Shown here: positions 1 to 6,724 of the stretch, in pieces
Numbering within the stretch: position 1 is the first letter of the stretch
How the letters are laid out: every line of letters starts with the position of its first letter
Source of the DNA: Anaerolineaceae bacterium UBA6133
GTDB taxonomy: Bacteria; Chloroflexota; Anaerolineae; Anaerolineales; Anaerolineaceae
Direction: 5' to 3'
Length of the DNA stretch: 30,205 nucleotides
Assembly (NCBI GenBank): GCA_002435825.1
Contig: DIVL01000065.1
Coordinates: 1-30,205, forward strand
Position numbers and translations under genes: made by a program
Notes under the pieces: model-generated
What the model was told of the DNA's origin: nothing
Database searches by the model: none
What the model saw: only the letters and a program-made list of their open reading frames with translations

Positions 1-10
1 GGTCAGCCTC

Positions 11-40
11 AATTAAAGGGGGTGGGAGACTGAAGAGGGT
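11..40 (+). repeat. Partial copy of G-tract interspersed repeat (family B)
   Basis: This is the right-hand part of a repeat that recurs at 303-370, 867-933, 1041-1138 and 26362-26398. It starts with AATTAAAGGGGGTGGGAG and ends in GAAGAGGGT. The left palindromic half (CCCCCTCT..AGAGGGGG) is missing here, either because the copy is degraded or because of how the window was cut. Confidence 0.7.
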
Positions 41-52
41 TAAGATATCTTC

Positions 53-112
53 GTAGGGTGGGCTGGCGTCACAGAATCTTGCCCTGTCTTAAAAATGAGA
101 TAGTCAACTTAC
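53..112 (+). repeat. Truncated left end of the terminal-inverted-repeat element (family A)
   Basis: It begins with GTAGGGTGGGCTGGCGTCAC, the left terminus of the complete elements at 529-678 and 1296-1472. It continues through the 'cttgccctg' stretch to a degraded 'gtcaacttacc'. The right half is absent. A second left half starts 88 bp further on, at 141. Confidence 0.6.
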
Positions 113-140
113 CAAAAACAGCTTTAAACACGTTATCTTG

Positions 141-227
141 GTAGGGTGGGCTGGCGTCACAGAATCTTGCCCTGCCTCAACCTTGAAATAGCCAACCCAC
201 CAAAAGATGAATCAATTTGCTTGTGCT
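141..227 (+). repeat. Truncated copy of the terminal-inverted-repeat element (family A)
   Basis: It opens with GTAGGGTGGGCTGGCGTCAC. It carries the internal arm AGCCAACCCACC and the 'atcaatttgcttgtgct' core of the complete copies, then breaks off where an unrelated repeat ('catcgcgagcgaagcagc') begins. The right terminus is missing. Confidence 0.65.
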
Positions 228-230
228 CCG

Positions 231-283
231 TCATCGCGAGCGAAGCAGCCTGTGCCCGCGAAGCAGGGTATGGCGATCTGCCT
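231..283. repeat. Degraded 'tcatcgcgagcgaagc..gcgatctgcc' repeat (family C)
   Basis: This stretch resembles the 'attgcgaggagcgaagcgacg..caatct' units at 26615-26670 and 26828-26883. It also carries the 'gtgcccg..agggtat' block seen in those units. It has no coding potential of its own and looks like an old, diverged copy. Confidence 0.45.
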
Positions 284-302
284 TTCATTTGTAGGCCGGG
301 TT

Positions 303-370
303 GCGTTCCGGAGGATTAAGTACCCCCTCTTAAGAGGGGGAATTAAAGGGGGTGGGAGACTGAAGAGGGT
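303..370 (+). repeat. G-tract palindromic repeat (family B), complete copy
   Basis: It contains a perfect 18-bp palindrome, CCCCCTCTTAAGAGGGGG, at 323-340, followed by AATTAAAGGGGGTGGGAG and GAAGAGGGT. Copies with the same order of blocks lie at 867-933 and 1041-1138. Short versions occur at 26362-26398 and around 27129-27327, and the reverse complement AATTAAAGGGGGT closes the window at 30193-30205. Confidence 0.75.
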
Positions 371-678
371 CACGTGTAGGGCTTTTTCTATGATTGTGCC
401 GGACTCCAGACCGAGCACAGTTCTTGACCGTCGAAGATCCCAGCACAAAGTACGTGTGGAAAGGTGTCCATTGTTACTTGAGTCATTTAAAACCAGAGCC
501 AAAAACAGCTTTTAAACACGATTTCTTAGTAGGGTGGGTTGGCGTCATAGAGTCTCGCCCTGTCTCAACCTCGAAGTAGCCAACCCACCAAAAGATCTAT
601 CAATTTGCTTGTGCTGCGGTGGGTTGGCTATAACCTGGTGAGCTCATGTATGCGCTTTGTGACGCCAATCCACCCTAC
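337..678 (+). repeat. Long direct repeat, copy 1 (partner 1105-1472)
   Basis: From 'ggggaattaaaggggg' onwards the sequence is nearly identical to 1105-1472. Both copies contain the 'cacgtgtagggctttttc' block, the 'gtcgaagatcccagcacaaag' block, the 'aaaaacagctttaaacacg' block and, at the right end, a complete family A element. The copies are 342 and 368 bp long. Most of the difference is a ~27-bp insertion inside the second family A element. Confidence 0.8.
529..678 (+). mobile_element. 150-bp MITE-like element with 19-bp terminal inverted repeats, copy 1
   Basis: The left end (529-547, GTAGGGTGGGTTGGCGTCA) and the right end (660-678) are inverted repeats with one mismatch. A second inverted pair lies inside: AGCCAACCCACC near 577-588 and GGTGGGTTGGCT at 618-629. 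The whole element can therefore fold into a compound hairpin. It has no ORF, so any movement would have to be driven in trans. No convincing target-site duplication is visible at this copy. It could equally be a REP-like extragenic palindrome cluster rather than a transposon remnant. Confidence 0.6.
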
Positions 679-740
679 CTGCGCTTCTCCCGCTATGCGG
701 ACACATTTTTTTGTAGGGCGAGACAAAGTGCCCGCAGGGT

Positions 741-789
741 ATTGAGGGCACCCTGATCTATTTGTGGACGAGCGTATTGTGCCCTCAAT
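741..789. repeat. Perfect 11-bp inverted repeat with 27-nt loop
   Basis: ATTGAGGGCAC (741-751) pairs exactly with GTGCCCTCAAT (779-789). It lies in gene-free repeat sequence and has no T-tract beside it, so it is probably another extragenic repeat rather than a terminator. Confidence 0.55.
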
Positions 790-866
790 CCGCCGACAGC
801 GGTGATCTGGATCGCGATCCTTTTTACATACTATCAATGGAGTCTGGGCTTCCCCTGTGGGTTGCT

Positions 867-933
867 GCATTCCAGAGGATTGACTACCCCCTCTTCAGAG
901 GCGGAATTAACGGCGGTGGGAGACTCAAGAGGG
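867..933 (+). repeat. G-tract repeat (family B), diverged copy
   Basis: It has the same block order as 303-370: 'gcattcc.gaggatt', CCCCCTCTTCAGAGGCGG, then 'ggtgggagactcaagaggg'. Substitutions in the palindrome (GGCGG) and in the following tract (CGGCGGT) show it is an older copy. Confidence 0.7.
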
Positions 934-1040
934 AATTGGATATTTACCTAATGTAGGCAGGGTCATCGCGCTCGAAGAGTATGCGCAACCTGCCCCGCGT
1001 ACTTTTGTGGGGTTCAAACCGACAATTCAGCTGCTTTTTT

Positions 1041-1138
1041 GCATTCCGAAGGTTTTATCACCCCCTCTTGGTCGAAGATCCCTGTAGCGCAGCGAAAGGG
1101 AAGCGGGGAATTAAAGGGGGTGGGAGACTGAAGAGGGT
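1041..1138 (+). repeat. G-tract repeat (family B), copy interrupted by ~35 bp
   Basis: The left block 'gcattccgaagg' and CCCCCTCTT are separated from 'ggggaattaaaggggg' by ~35 bp starting 'ggtcgaagatccc'. That inserted stretch shares 'gtcgaagatccc' with sequences near 428 and 1199, so it looks like a recombination between repeat blocks and not a random insertion. Confidence 0.65.
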
Positions 1139-1472
1139 CACGTGTAGGGCTTTTTCTATGATTGTGCCGGTCTCCAGACCGTGCACATTTCCTGACCGTC
1201 GAAGATCCCAGCACAAAGTGCGTGTGGAAAGGTCTCCATTGTTACTTGAGTCATTTAAAACCAGAGCCAAAAACAGCTTTAAACACGTTATCTTCGTAGG
1301 GTGGTTTGGCGTCACAGAATCTCGCCCTGTCTCAACATCTAAATAGCCAACCCACCAAAAACAGCAATCTTCCTTACATACTGCGTTGATGAATCAATTT
1401 GCTTGTGCTGCGGTGGGTTGGCTATAACCTGGCGAGCTCATGTATGCGCTTTGTGACGCCAACCCACCCTAC
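1105..1472 (+). repeat. Long direct repeat, copy 2 (partner 337-678)
   Basis: This is the second copy of the composite block described at 337-678. It ends in the second complete family A element, about 60 bp before the tRNA gene. Confidence 0.8.
1296..1472 (+). mobile_element. 177-bp MITE-like element with terminal inverted repeats, copy 2
   Basis: It starts GTAGGGTGGTTTGGCGTCAC (1296) and ends TGACGCCAACCCACCCTAC (1454-1472). The internal pair AGCCAACCCACC / GGTGGGTTGGCT is present. Relative to 529-678 it has a ~27-bp insertion in the loop ('cagcaatcttccttacat..'). CTTC stands on both outer sides, which could be a 4-bp target duplication, but the same tetramer is not repeated around copy 1. 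Confidence 0.6.
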
Positions 1473-1515
1473 CTTCGCGGGGAAAACTCTTACCAGGAAA
1501 ACCCCTGGATAATGG

Positions 1516-1521
1516 TAAAAT
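1516..1521 (+). promoter_or_regulatory. Possible -10 element for the tRNA-Leu gene
   Basis: TAAAAT ends 11 bp before the mature tRNA 5' end, so transcription would start around 1528. No good -35 hexamer is seen at the right distance. Confidence 0.35.
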
Positions 1522-1532
1522 ACTGCACACAC

Positions 1533-1616
1533 GGGGCGGTGGCGGAATAGGCAGACGCAACGGACTTAAAATCCGTCGGTAGAGATACTGTGTGGGTTCG
1601 ACCCCCACCCGCCCTA
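1533..1616 (+). tRNA. tRNA-Leu (anticodon UAA)
   Basis: An 84-nt cloverleaf can be drawn by eye. The acceptor stem is GGGGCGG (1533-1539) with CCGCCCT (1609-1615), and the discriminator base is A at 1616. The D arm has the typical leucine 'GGCGGAATAGGCAGACGC'. The anticodon stem is ACGGA/TCCGT around the loop CTTAAAA, giving anticodon TAA at 1567-1569. A long variable arm marks it as class II, and the T arm is GTGGG-TTCGACC-CCCAC. CCA is not encoded. It decodes UUA (and UUG by wobble). Confidence 0.96.
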
Positions 1617-1646
1617 TAAGAGTCCTTTTCGGGACTCTTATTTATT
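1617..1646 (+). terminator. Rho-independent terminator of tRNA-Leu
   Basis: TAAGAGTCC (1617-1625) pairs with GGACTCTTA (1632-1640) across a 6-nt loop and is followed by TTTATT. It begins directly at the tRNA 3' end. Confidence 0.85.
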
Positions 1647-1909
1647 GCGCCAAAGATAGTCGACCGCGAAGGGATAGATAAAGAGGTGCCGACGAGGAAT
1701 TTGTTCTCATTCCCACTAAGCAGGATCCTATAAACACCATCACGCCAAAAAATACTCAATTGTCTGGACTGGGATTGCCTGTGTAAACGTCGCGCAAGTA
1801 TATAGCCTAAATAGACACTCACAACCTGAACTATCCGTGTCACCATCCAGATAATTTTTGGTTGTGAGCGTTTGTCTGTGCTTATGAGCAATTAGCTTAT
1901 CAACAGGGA

Positions 1910-2728
1910 TTAAAGTTCATCCTCATCGATGAAGGGGATCAGTTGCTTCAAAATCTTCAACTTACCAGTTTTCATCAGATCCCGGGCGATTTCTGTCAAC
2001 ACTTTTGTGTCGATGAATGGTGCCAGACCGACCAGGTAGCGTTCCTTTTGGTCAGTGTTCATCAACCGGGCAATCTTCCCGAGGCTTTTTTCGTTCATAA
2101 ATGGTGCTAAAGCGTTCAGGAAATGTGAATCTTTTTCCGAATTGAATATTCTTTCAGCGAAATTGCCGAGATCCATTTCGTCCAGGAAGGGCGCAAGCGC
2201 GATCAGCTTGTCGAAGCTGCCGGTCATGCCGTGCTGGCGGTCAATGAGACTTGCCAGTTGAGAGCTTTCCAGGAAGGGCGCCAGGGGGATGATCTGGGAA
2301 AGGTCTTTGATCCTGGTTTTATCGATCATTTGGGCCAGGCGCTTTGAGTTCAGATGAGGCGCAAGCGCGATCAGGGTTTCCAACTGAAATTCCTCGTCAG
2401 AGGCTTTTTCGACGGCTTCTTCAACCTGCGAAGGTTTCATCAGCTCGACCACTTCCGCGACCTCTTCCAAATTGATATCTTCGCTCTGATCAATGATCTT
2501 GTTGACGATGGTGGTCTCTTTTTCGGAGCCCAACAGTTCTTGTACGTCCACGCCCAGGATTTGTGACAGTTCCAAAAGCTTGGAAATATCGGGCATGGTG
2601 TTGCCTCGCTCCCAGTTGCTGACCGCCTGATAGCTGACGAACATCTGATCCGCCAGTTCCATCTGGGTCATATCCTTGGCTTTGCGAAGCGCTGCGATTT
2701 TCTTACCGATAAGTTTTGTGTCAAACAT
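1910..2728 (-). CDS. XRE-family transcriptional regulator with six C-terminal ALAPFL-type repeats
   Basis: The protein is 272 aa. Residues 5-66 form a Cro/CI-type helix-turn-helix (KKIAALRKAKDMTQMELAD, then VSYQAVSNWERG), so it should bind DNA as a repressor or activator. An acidic linker (70-115) leads to six copies of a motif of the form L-I-A-L-A-P-F-L-(D/E/N). Its prolines are at 124, 151, 180, 209, 237 and 265, a period of 27-29 residues. The repeats look like two-helix units that could stack into a small solenoid for protein or ligand sensing; this is inferred. The ATG is supported by AGAGAGG five bases upstream and a -10 element just before it. No partner gene is obvious. Its target and signal are unknown. 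Confidence 0.88.
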   Translation of the reverse strand: MFDTKLIGKKIAALRKAKDMTQMELADQMFVSYQAVSNWERGNTMPDISKLLELSQILGVDVQELLGSEKETTIVNKIIDQSEDINLEEVAEVVELMKPSQVEEAVEKASDEEFQLETLIALAPHLNSKRLAQMIDKTRIKDLSQIIPLAPFLESSQLASLIDRQHGMTGSFDKLIALAPFLDEMDLGNFAERIFNSEKDSHFLNALAPFMNEKSLGKIARLMNTDQKERYLVGLAPFIDTKVLTEIARDLMKTGKLKILKQLIPFIDEDEL

Positions 2729-2746
2729 GGTTACCTCTCTTCTAAA

Positions 2747-2757
2747 ATTATATACCA
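2747..2757 (-). promoter_or_regulatory. Extended -10 promoter element for the XRE regulator
   Basis: Reading leftward the sequence is TGGTATATAAT, which contains both an extended -10 (TGG-TATATA) and TATAAT. It would start transcription near 2740 and give a leader barely longer than the Shine-Dalgarno sequence. No -35 hexamer is recognisable, as expected for extended -10 promoters. Confidence 0.5.
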
Positions 2758-2759
2758 GA

Positions 2760-2792
2760 AGAGCCAGGGATTTTTTTACTTCCCATGGCTCT
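2760..2792. promoter_or_regulatory. Inverted repeat immediately upstream of the XRE promoter (possible operator)
   Basis: AGAGCCAGGG (2760-2769) pairs with CCCATGGCTCT (2782-2792) with one bulged base. It covers the -35 region of the leftward regulator gene. No T-tract follows on either strand, so a terminator is unlikely. Autoregulation by the HTH protein is a reasonable guess. Confidence 0.4.
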
Positions 2793-2812
2793 GCTGATTG
2801 GATGCGCTTGAT

Positions 2813-3028
2813 TTATCTGTTCAGTAGGCTCAGGGGACTGATCACATTGAATGCTTGAGCTTTGAAGAGATCTTGACTCTTGGTGATGCTGATCCTGTTA
2901 TCCAGATCGACCAAGTTCGTGTCGTTAAGCTTCTGAGCTTTTGATTCGCTGCGGGCTGTTACATTATTTGCAGCTTGTGGCTTTCCGAAAAAGAAAGATA
3001 AGACATTGATTTTTCTGGTGACTAACAT
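2813..3028 (-). CDS. Hypothetical small protein, 71 aa
   Basis: The reading frame stays open further upstream to 3205, but the best start is the ATG at 3028. AAAAAAGGAG sits six to seven bases ahead of it, the strongest ribosome site in this stretch. The protein begins MLVTRKINVLSFFFGK and is otherwise hydrophilic. It has no cysteine, no clear signal peptide and no domain I recognise. It is transcribed in the same direction as the XRE regulator and ends about 85 bp before it, separated by the inverted repeat and the regulator's promoter. Being short and unrecognised, it may not be a real gene. Confidence 0.4.
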   Translation of the reverse strand: MLVTRKINVLSFFFGKPQAANNVTARSESKAQKLNDTNLVDLDNRISITKSQDLFKAQAFNVISPLSLLNR

Positions 3029-3292
3029 TTCATACTCCTTTTTTGATCTGCTCAGATTGTAGGGGAAAAGGTACCAAAAACCTATCAAGCAGCGCTTGAA
3101 TTTGCCCATTTCAAGCGTTAATTGAGTTGTTAGCCCTCGCCACTCCTCTTGCAGGGCAATCTTTTCTATGTCTTGCTTTGACACATCAGGCCTATGTATT
3201 ACCAATTGTTACTACCTCAACAACTACCCAAAACGCCGGCAAACAGATAAAATAGAATAGCTGTCATGTGATCGCGTGGCAGCGGAGATAAT

Positions 3293-4675
3293 GTGAAACG
3301 GAAAAACACGCTCATCCTGATCGGTCTGGTTGTCCTACTCGGCCTAAGCGCCTGCGGGGGCTTTGCGCCCGTCGACCCGACCGCCACGCCTGTGCCAGCG
3401 ACGGCTACGCTCGTTCAGCCAACCGTGATCCTGGTGGACGGCACGCCGCAAGTGGTGGTGGAGCCGATCAATCCGACCCCCACACCCGACCTGGTCAACC
3501 CAAATCCGGTCCGAGTTACTGAATTGGAGTACGTCCAGAACGGCAGCCAACTTCAGGTCATTGCCAAGCTTTTCAATACCCTCACCGATGCTATCCTGCG
3601 GGATGTTCAGGTGGAGGTGCTGGCGTTGGATGCCAACGGCACCCGCCTTGCCCAGGAAGTGCGCACGGTACGCTACCTCTTCCCGCGCGAGACCACCGGC
3701 TTGGTGCAGGATTTTGAATTACTGCCCGGGCTGGAAACCTATACCGTTGAGGTGCGCGTCAAGGAAGGGCTGAAGGACCGCCAACTGCGCTACTCCCAAC
3801 CATTGGTCGTGAAGAACACCAGTTGGGTGGAAGCCGAAGATGGCATCAGGCTGACAGGTTGGATCAATAATTCGGATCCCTACACCTACACCAAGGTCGA
3901 GTTGAACGCGATTGCCTATAGCGCGAGCGGCAAGATTATCGGCGGCGGGCGCGGTATGATCGATTTCGTGCCCGAGAAAGATCGCACAGGCATTTCTGTC
4001 GTGGCAAATATCGAAGCAGACCAGGAGATCGCGCTGGTGGAGATCTACCCGTGGATCACGGCGCAGTCGGCCTCCCTGGAGGGCGGCACATGGTGGGAGA
4101 ACATCGAGGTCAGGCAGTGGAACTTCATTGCCGATGATTATCAGCATGTTTCCGGTGGAGCTTTGCTGAGGAACCTGACCGACCGTTTGTTAACTGAGAC
4201 CTATTACTTGCTGACTGTCACTGACGCAGCGGACAAAGTGTGCCTGGCAAAAGATGGCTATATTGACCTGATCTGGCCGGAGCAGGAACTGGTGTTCTCG
4301 CCAGGAGTCCTTGACCTGCCAGAGGATTGCGTGGCGCAGCAGGTGGATATGATCATCGTGCCGGGAGAATTCGGGCAATTCCAGCTCGGGTATGACCCCC
4401 TCGAAGCTGGGTTGCCGGTTGTGAACGAAACAGGCGATTCCGCCAGCGTGAACGTCATCAATAATCTGAACGCGGAAGTCTCAAGCACGGTGGTTTACCT
4501 GGTAATAACCGATGCGGGTGGAAAGATCGTTGGGGGCGGCTCCGTCCAAAGTGGCAACATTCGAGCCAACAGCTCATTGACAGTGCAAGTCCCGATCATT
4601 TATCTCGGAAAAATTGAAGATCTCAAAATAAACGCTTCGGTCAGCATCCCAAAAGATGTGACCGTTGGACCATGA
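3293..4675 (+). CDS. Lipoprotein with tandem FxLYD-like beta-sandwich segments
   Basis: The protein is 460 aa and starts at GTG (an ATG two bases upstream runs straight into a stop), with GGAG in front. It has a type II signal peptide with lipobox LSAC (Cys21), then a Thr/Pro-rich linker (about 29-70), so it should be anchored outside the membrane. The rest looks like three or four related beta-rich modules (about 75-168, 180-255, 280-360, 380-452). Each follows the pattern 'polar strand, long Val/Leu strand, D-x-x-G-K-I-(I/V)-G-G-G', for example GKIIGGGRG near 213 and GKIVGGGSV near 410. This fits the FxLYD family of cell-surface modules; the assignment is from pattern only. The stop codon lies 15 bp before the formate-tetrahydrofolate ligase start, suggesting co-transcription, although no functional link is known. 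Confidence 0.8.
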   Translation: MKRKNTLILIGLVVLLGLSACGGFAPVDPTATPVPATATLVQPTVILVDGTPQVVVEPINPTPTPDLVNPNPVRVTELEYVQNGSQLQVIAKLFNTLTDAILRDVQVEVLALDANGTRLAQEVRTVRYLFPRETTGLVQDFELLPGLETYTVEVRVKEGLKDRQLRYSQPLVVKNTSWVEAEDGIRLTGWINNSDPYTYTKVELNAIAYSASGKIIGGGRGMIDFVPEKDRTGISVVANIEADQEIALVEIYPWITAQSASLEGGTWWENIEVRQWNFIADDYQHVSGGALLRNLTDRLLTETYYLLTVTDAADKVCLAKDGYIDLIWPEQELVFSPGVLDLPEDCVAQQVDMIIVPGEFGQFQLGYDPLEAGLPVVNETGDSASVNVINNLNAEVSSTVVYLVITDAGGKIVGGGSVQSGNIRANSSLTVQVPIIYLGKIEDLKINASVSIPKDVTVGP

Positions 4676-4690
4676 ACCAAGGAGAATAGT

Positions 4691-6610
4691 ATGACTCAAC
4701 ACTTAGAACGGAAAAAGTTTGTCCCTACCCCGCTTCACCCTTTAACCCCCGTGCCCGCGGATATTGACATTGCCCAGGCGGCAACGCTCAAACCGATCCG
4801 CCAGGTGGCAGAGGAAATGGGACTGGAAGAAAGCGAACTGGAACTCTACGGTGACTACAAGGCGAAGATCAAGCTTGAAGTGCTGGATCGCCTGGGGGAT
4901 GCACCCGATGGCAAGTACATCGACGTGACCGCCATCACCCCCACACCGCTCGGAGAAGGGAAAACCACCACTACTGTTGGGTTGAGCCAGGCACTTGGAG
5001 CCCACCTGGGCAAACGCGTGATCACCTGCATCCGCCAGCCCAGCCAGGGACCTACCTTTGGCATCAAGGGCGGCGCTGCGGGTGGCGGCTATTCGCAGGT
5101 GATCCCCATGGAAGACTTCAACCTGCATTTGACCGGCGACATCCACGCCATCACTGCCGCGAACAATTTGCTGGCGGCTGCGATTGACACGCGCATGTTC
5201 CATGAATCGACCCAGTCGGACCTGGGGCTGTTTAACCGGCTTTGCCCGAAGGATAAAAAAGGCAAACGTCATTTCTCGGTGAGCATGCAGGGACGACTGA
5301 AGAAATTGGGCATCACCGAAACGGACCCGGATCTCCTGACCGACGAGCAAAAGGCACGCTTTGCGCGGCTGGATATTGACCCCGAAACCATCACCTGGCG
5401 GCGGGCTGTGGACGTGAACGACCGCATGCTGCGGGGGATCACGGTTGGGCAGGGCGATGCTGAAAAAGGTTTCGAACTCAAAACGAACTATTACATCAGC
5501 GTTGCTAGTGAGTTGATGGCAATCCTGGCGCTGGCAACCAGCCTGAAGGACATGCGCGAACGAATCGCGAAGATTGTGATCGGGCAGTCCAGGCAAGGCG
5601 AGCCGATTACAGCCGATGATCTGGGTGTGGCTGGCGCGCTGACTGTGCTGATGAAGGACACCATCAAGCCGAACCTGATGCAGACCCTCGAAGGCACCCC
5701 CGTGCTGGTGCACGCGGGTCCGTTTGCCAACATCGCCCACGGCAACAGTTCGATCATGGCAGACAAAATCGCCCTAAAGCTGGCGGATTTTGTGATCACA
5801 GAATCCGGCTTTGGCGCGGATATGGGCATGGAAAAATTCTTCGACATCAAATGCCGCTACTCGGGCAACATTCCCAACGTGGTGGTGTTGGTGGCGACGG
5901 TCAGAGCGCTCAAGATGCACGGCGGCGGTCCAAAGGTGACTGCTGGCGCGCCGCTTGCCCCGGAGTATATCGATGAGAACCTCGAATTGGTGCAAAAAGG
6001 CGCCGCAAACCTGCTGGCGCATGCCAGCATCGCGCAGAAATTTGGCGTGCCTGTGGTCGTGGCGGTGAATCGCTTCCCAACGGACACACCTGCCGAGCTC
6101 GAACTGGTGCGCAAGATTGCCCTGGGGCATCCAGGTGTGACGGACGCGGTGGTTGCGGACCACTTCAGCCAGGGTGGGGCTGGCGCGGTTGCGCTGGCGG
6201 AAGCGGTCGTGAGGGCGTCTGAGAAACCAGCAGACTTCCAATTCCTCTACCCGTTGGATATCCCCATCAAGCAAAAAATCGAAACAATCGCCAAAGAAGT
6301 TTATGGCGCGGACGGCGTGGATTACAGCGAGTTGGCGGAAGAGCGTATCGCCGAATACACCCGCATGGGGTACGACAAACTTCCCCTCTGCATGGCGAAG
6401 ACCCACCTCTCCCTCAGCCATGACCCCGAGCTGAAGGGCGTGCCAAAGGGTTACCGCATCCCCATCCGGGACGTCAGCGCCTCGATTGGGGCTGGATTTG
6501 TCTACCCCCTGTTGGGGACGATGAGCACCATGCCCGGCTTGCCGACCAGACCGGCCTACTATGATATAGATATTGATTTTGAAACAGGTCGAATTTTGGG
6601 ATTGAGCTAG
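4691..6610 (+). CDS. fhs: Formate--tetrahydrofolate ligase (long, eukaryote-like form)
   Basis: It catalyses ATP-dependent formation of 10-formyltetrahydrofolate from formate and tetrahydrofolate, feeding purine synthesis or the methyl branch of the Wood-Ljungdahl pathway, in the cytoplasm. The protein is 639 aa. The P-loop is TPTPLGEGKTTT (83-94), followed by RQPSQGPTFGIKGGAAGGG (115-133) and FNLHLTGDIHAITAANN (143-159), all hallmark motifs. The C-terminus has MAKTHLSLSHDP and GTMSTMPGLPTRP. Typical bacterial enzymes are near 555-560 aa. The extra length lies at the N-terminus and in the block around 185-250 (RFARLDIDPETITW), which I recall as typical of eukaryotic C1-THF synthase. AAGGAG precedes the ATG by six bases. 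A terminator follows 20 bp after the stop. Confidence 0.97.
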   Translation: MTQHLERKKFVPTPLHPLTPVPADIDIAQAATLKPIRQVAEEMGLEESELELYGDYKAKIKLEVLDRLGDAPDGKYIDVTAITPTPLGEGKTTTTVGLSQALGAHLGKRVITCIRQPSQGPTFGIKGGAAGGGYSQVIPMEDFNLHLTGDIHAITAANNLLAAAIDTRMFHESTQSDLGLFNRLCPKDKKGKRHFSVSMQGRLKKLGITETDPDLLTDEQKARFARLDIDPETITWRRAVDVNDRMLRGITVGQGDAEKGFELKTNYYISVASELMAILALATSLKDMRERIAKIVIGQSRQGEPITADDLGVAGALTVLMKDTIKPNLMQTLEGTPVLVHAGPFANIAHGNSSIMADKIALKLADFVITESGFGADMGMEKFFDIKCRYSGNIPNVVVLVATVRALKMHGGGPKVTAGAPLAPEYIDENLELVQKGAANLLAHASIAQKFGVPVVVAVNRFPTDTPAELELVRKIALGHPGVTDAVVADHFSQGGAGAVALAEAVVRASEKPADFQFLYPLDIPIKQKIETIAKEVYGADGVDYSELAEERIAEYTRMGYDKLPLCMAKTHLSLSHDPELKGVPKGYRIPIRDVSASIGAGFVYPLLGTMSTMPGLPTRPAYYDIDIDFETGRILGLS

Positions 6611-6631
6611 ACGTTTTTTTCTAAATCAAAA

Positions 6632-6661
6632 GCATCCCCATCACTGAGGATGCCTTTTTTT
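6632..6661 (+). terminator. Terminator after fhs, probably bidirectional
   Basis: GCATCC and GGATGC form the stem around a 10-nt loop, followed by CTTTTTTT. On the other strand the stem is followed by TTTT, so it could also stop the leftward gene that ends at 6725. A second small hairpin, TTCTTG/CAAGAA, lies at 6681-6700. Confidence 0.75.
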
Positions 6662-6724
6662 AATTTTCCAATGTAGACTCTTCTTGATTCTCAACAAGAA
6701 TTCCCTGGCTCAAACGCAAAAAAC

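Noticed and set aside
212..502. Open frames in the 1-1480 repeat region (also 1058-1315, 981-1346)
   Set aside because: They translate repeat blocks, appear once per repeat copy in several frames, and lack ribosome sites or protein-like composition.
1490..1891. Leftward 133-aa open frame across the tRNA gene
   Set aside because: Its middle part is the antisense translation of tRNA-Leu and its terminator (a well-known false protein pattern), and it has no ribosome site.
4742..5740. 332-aa frame antisense to fhs
   Set aside because: It is an overlap caused by codon bias of a certain gene; the sequence is low-complexity His/Gln/Arg-rich with no start signal.
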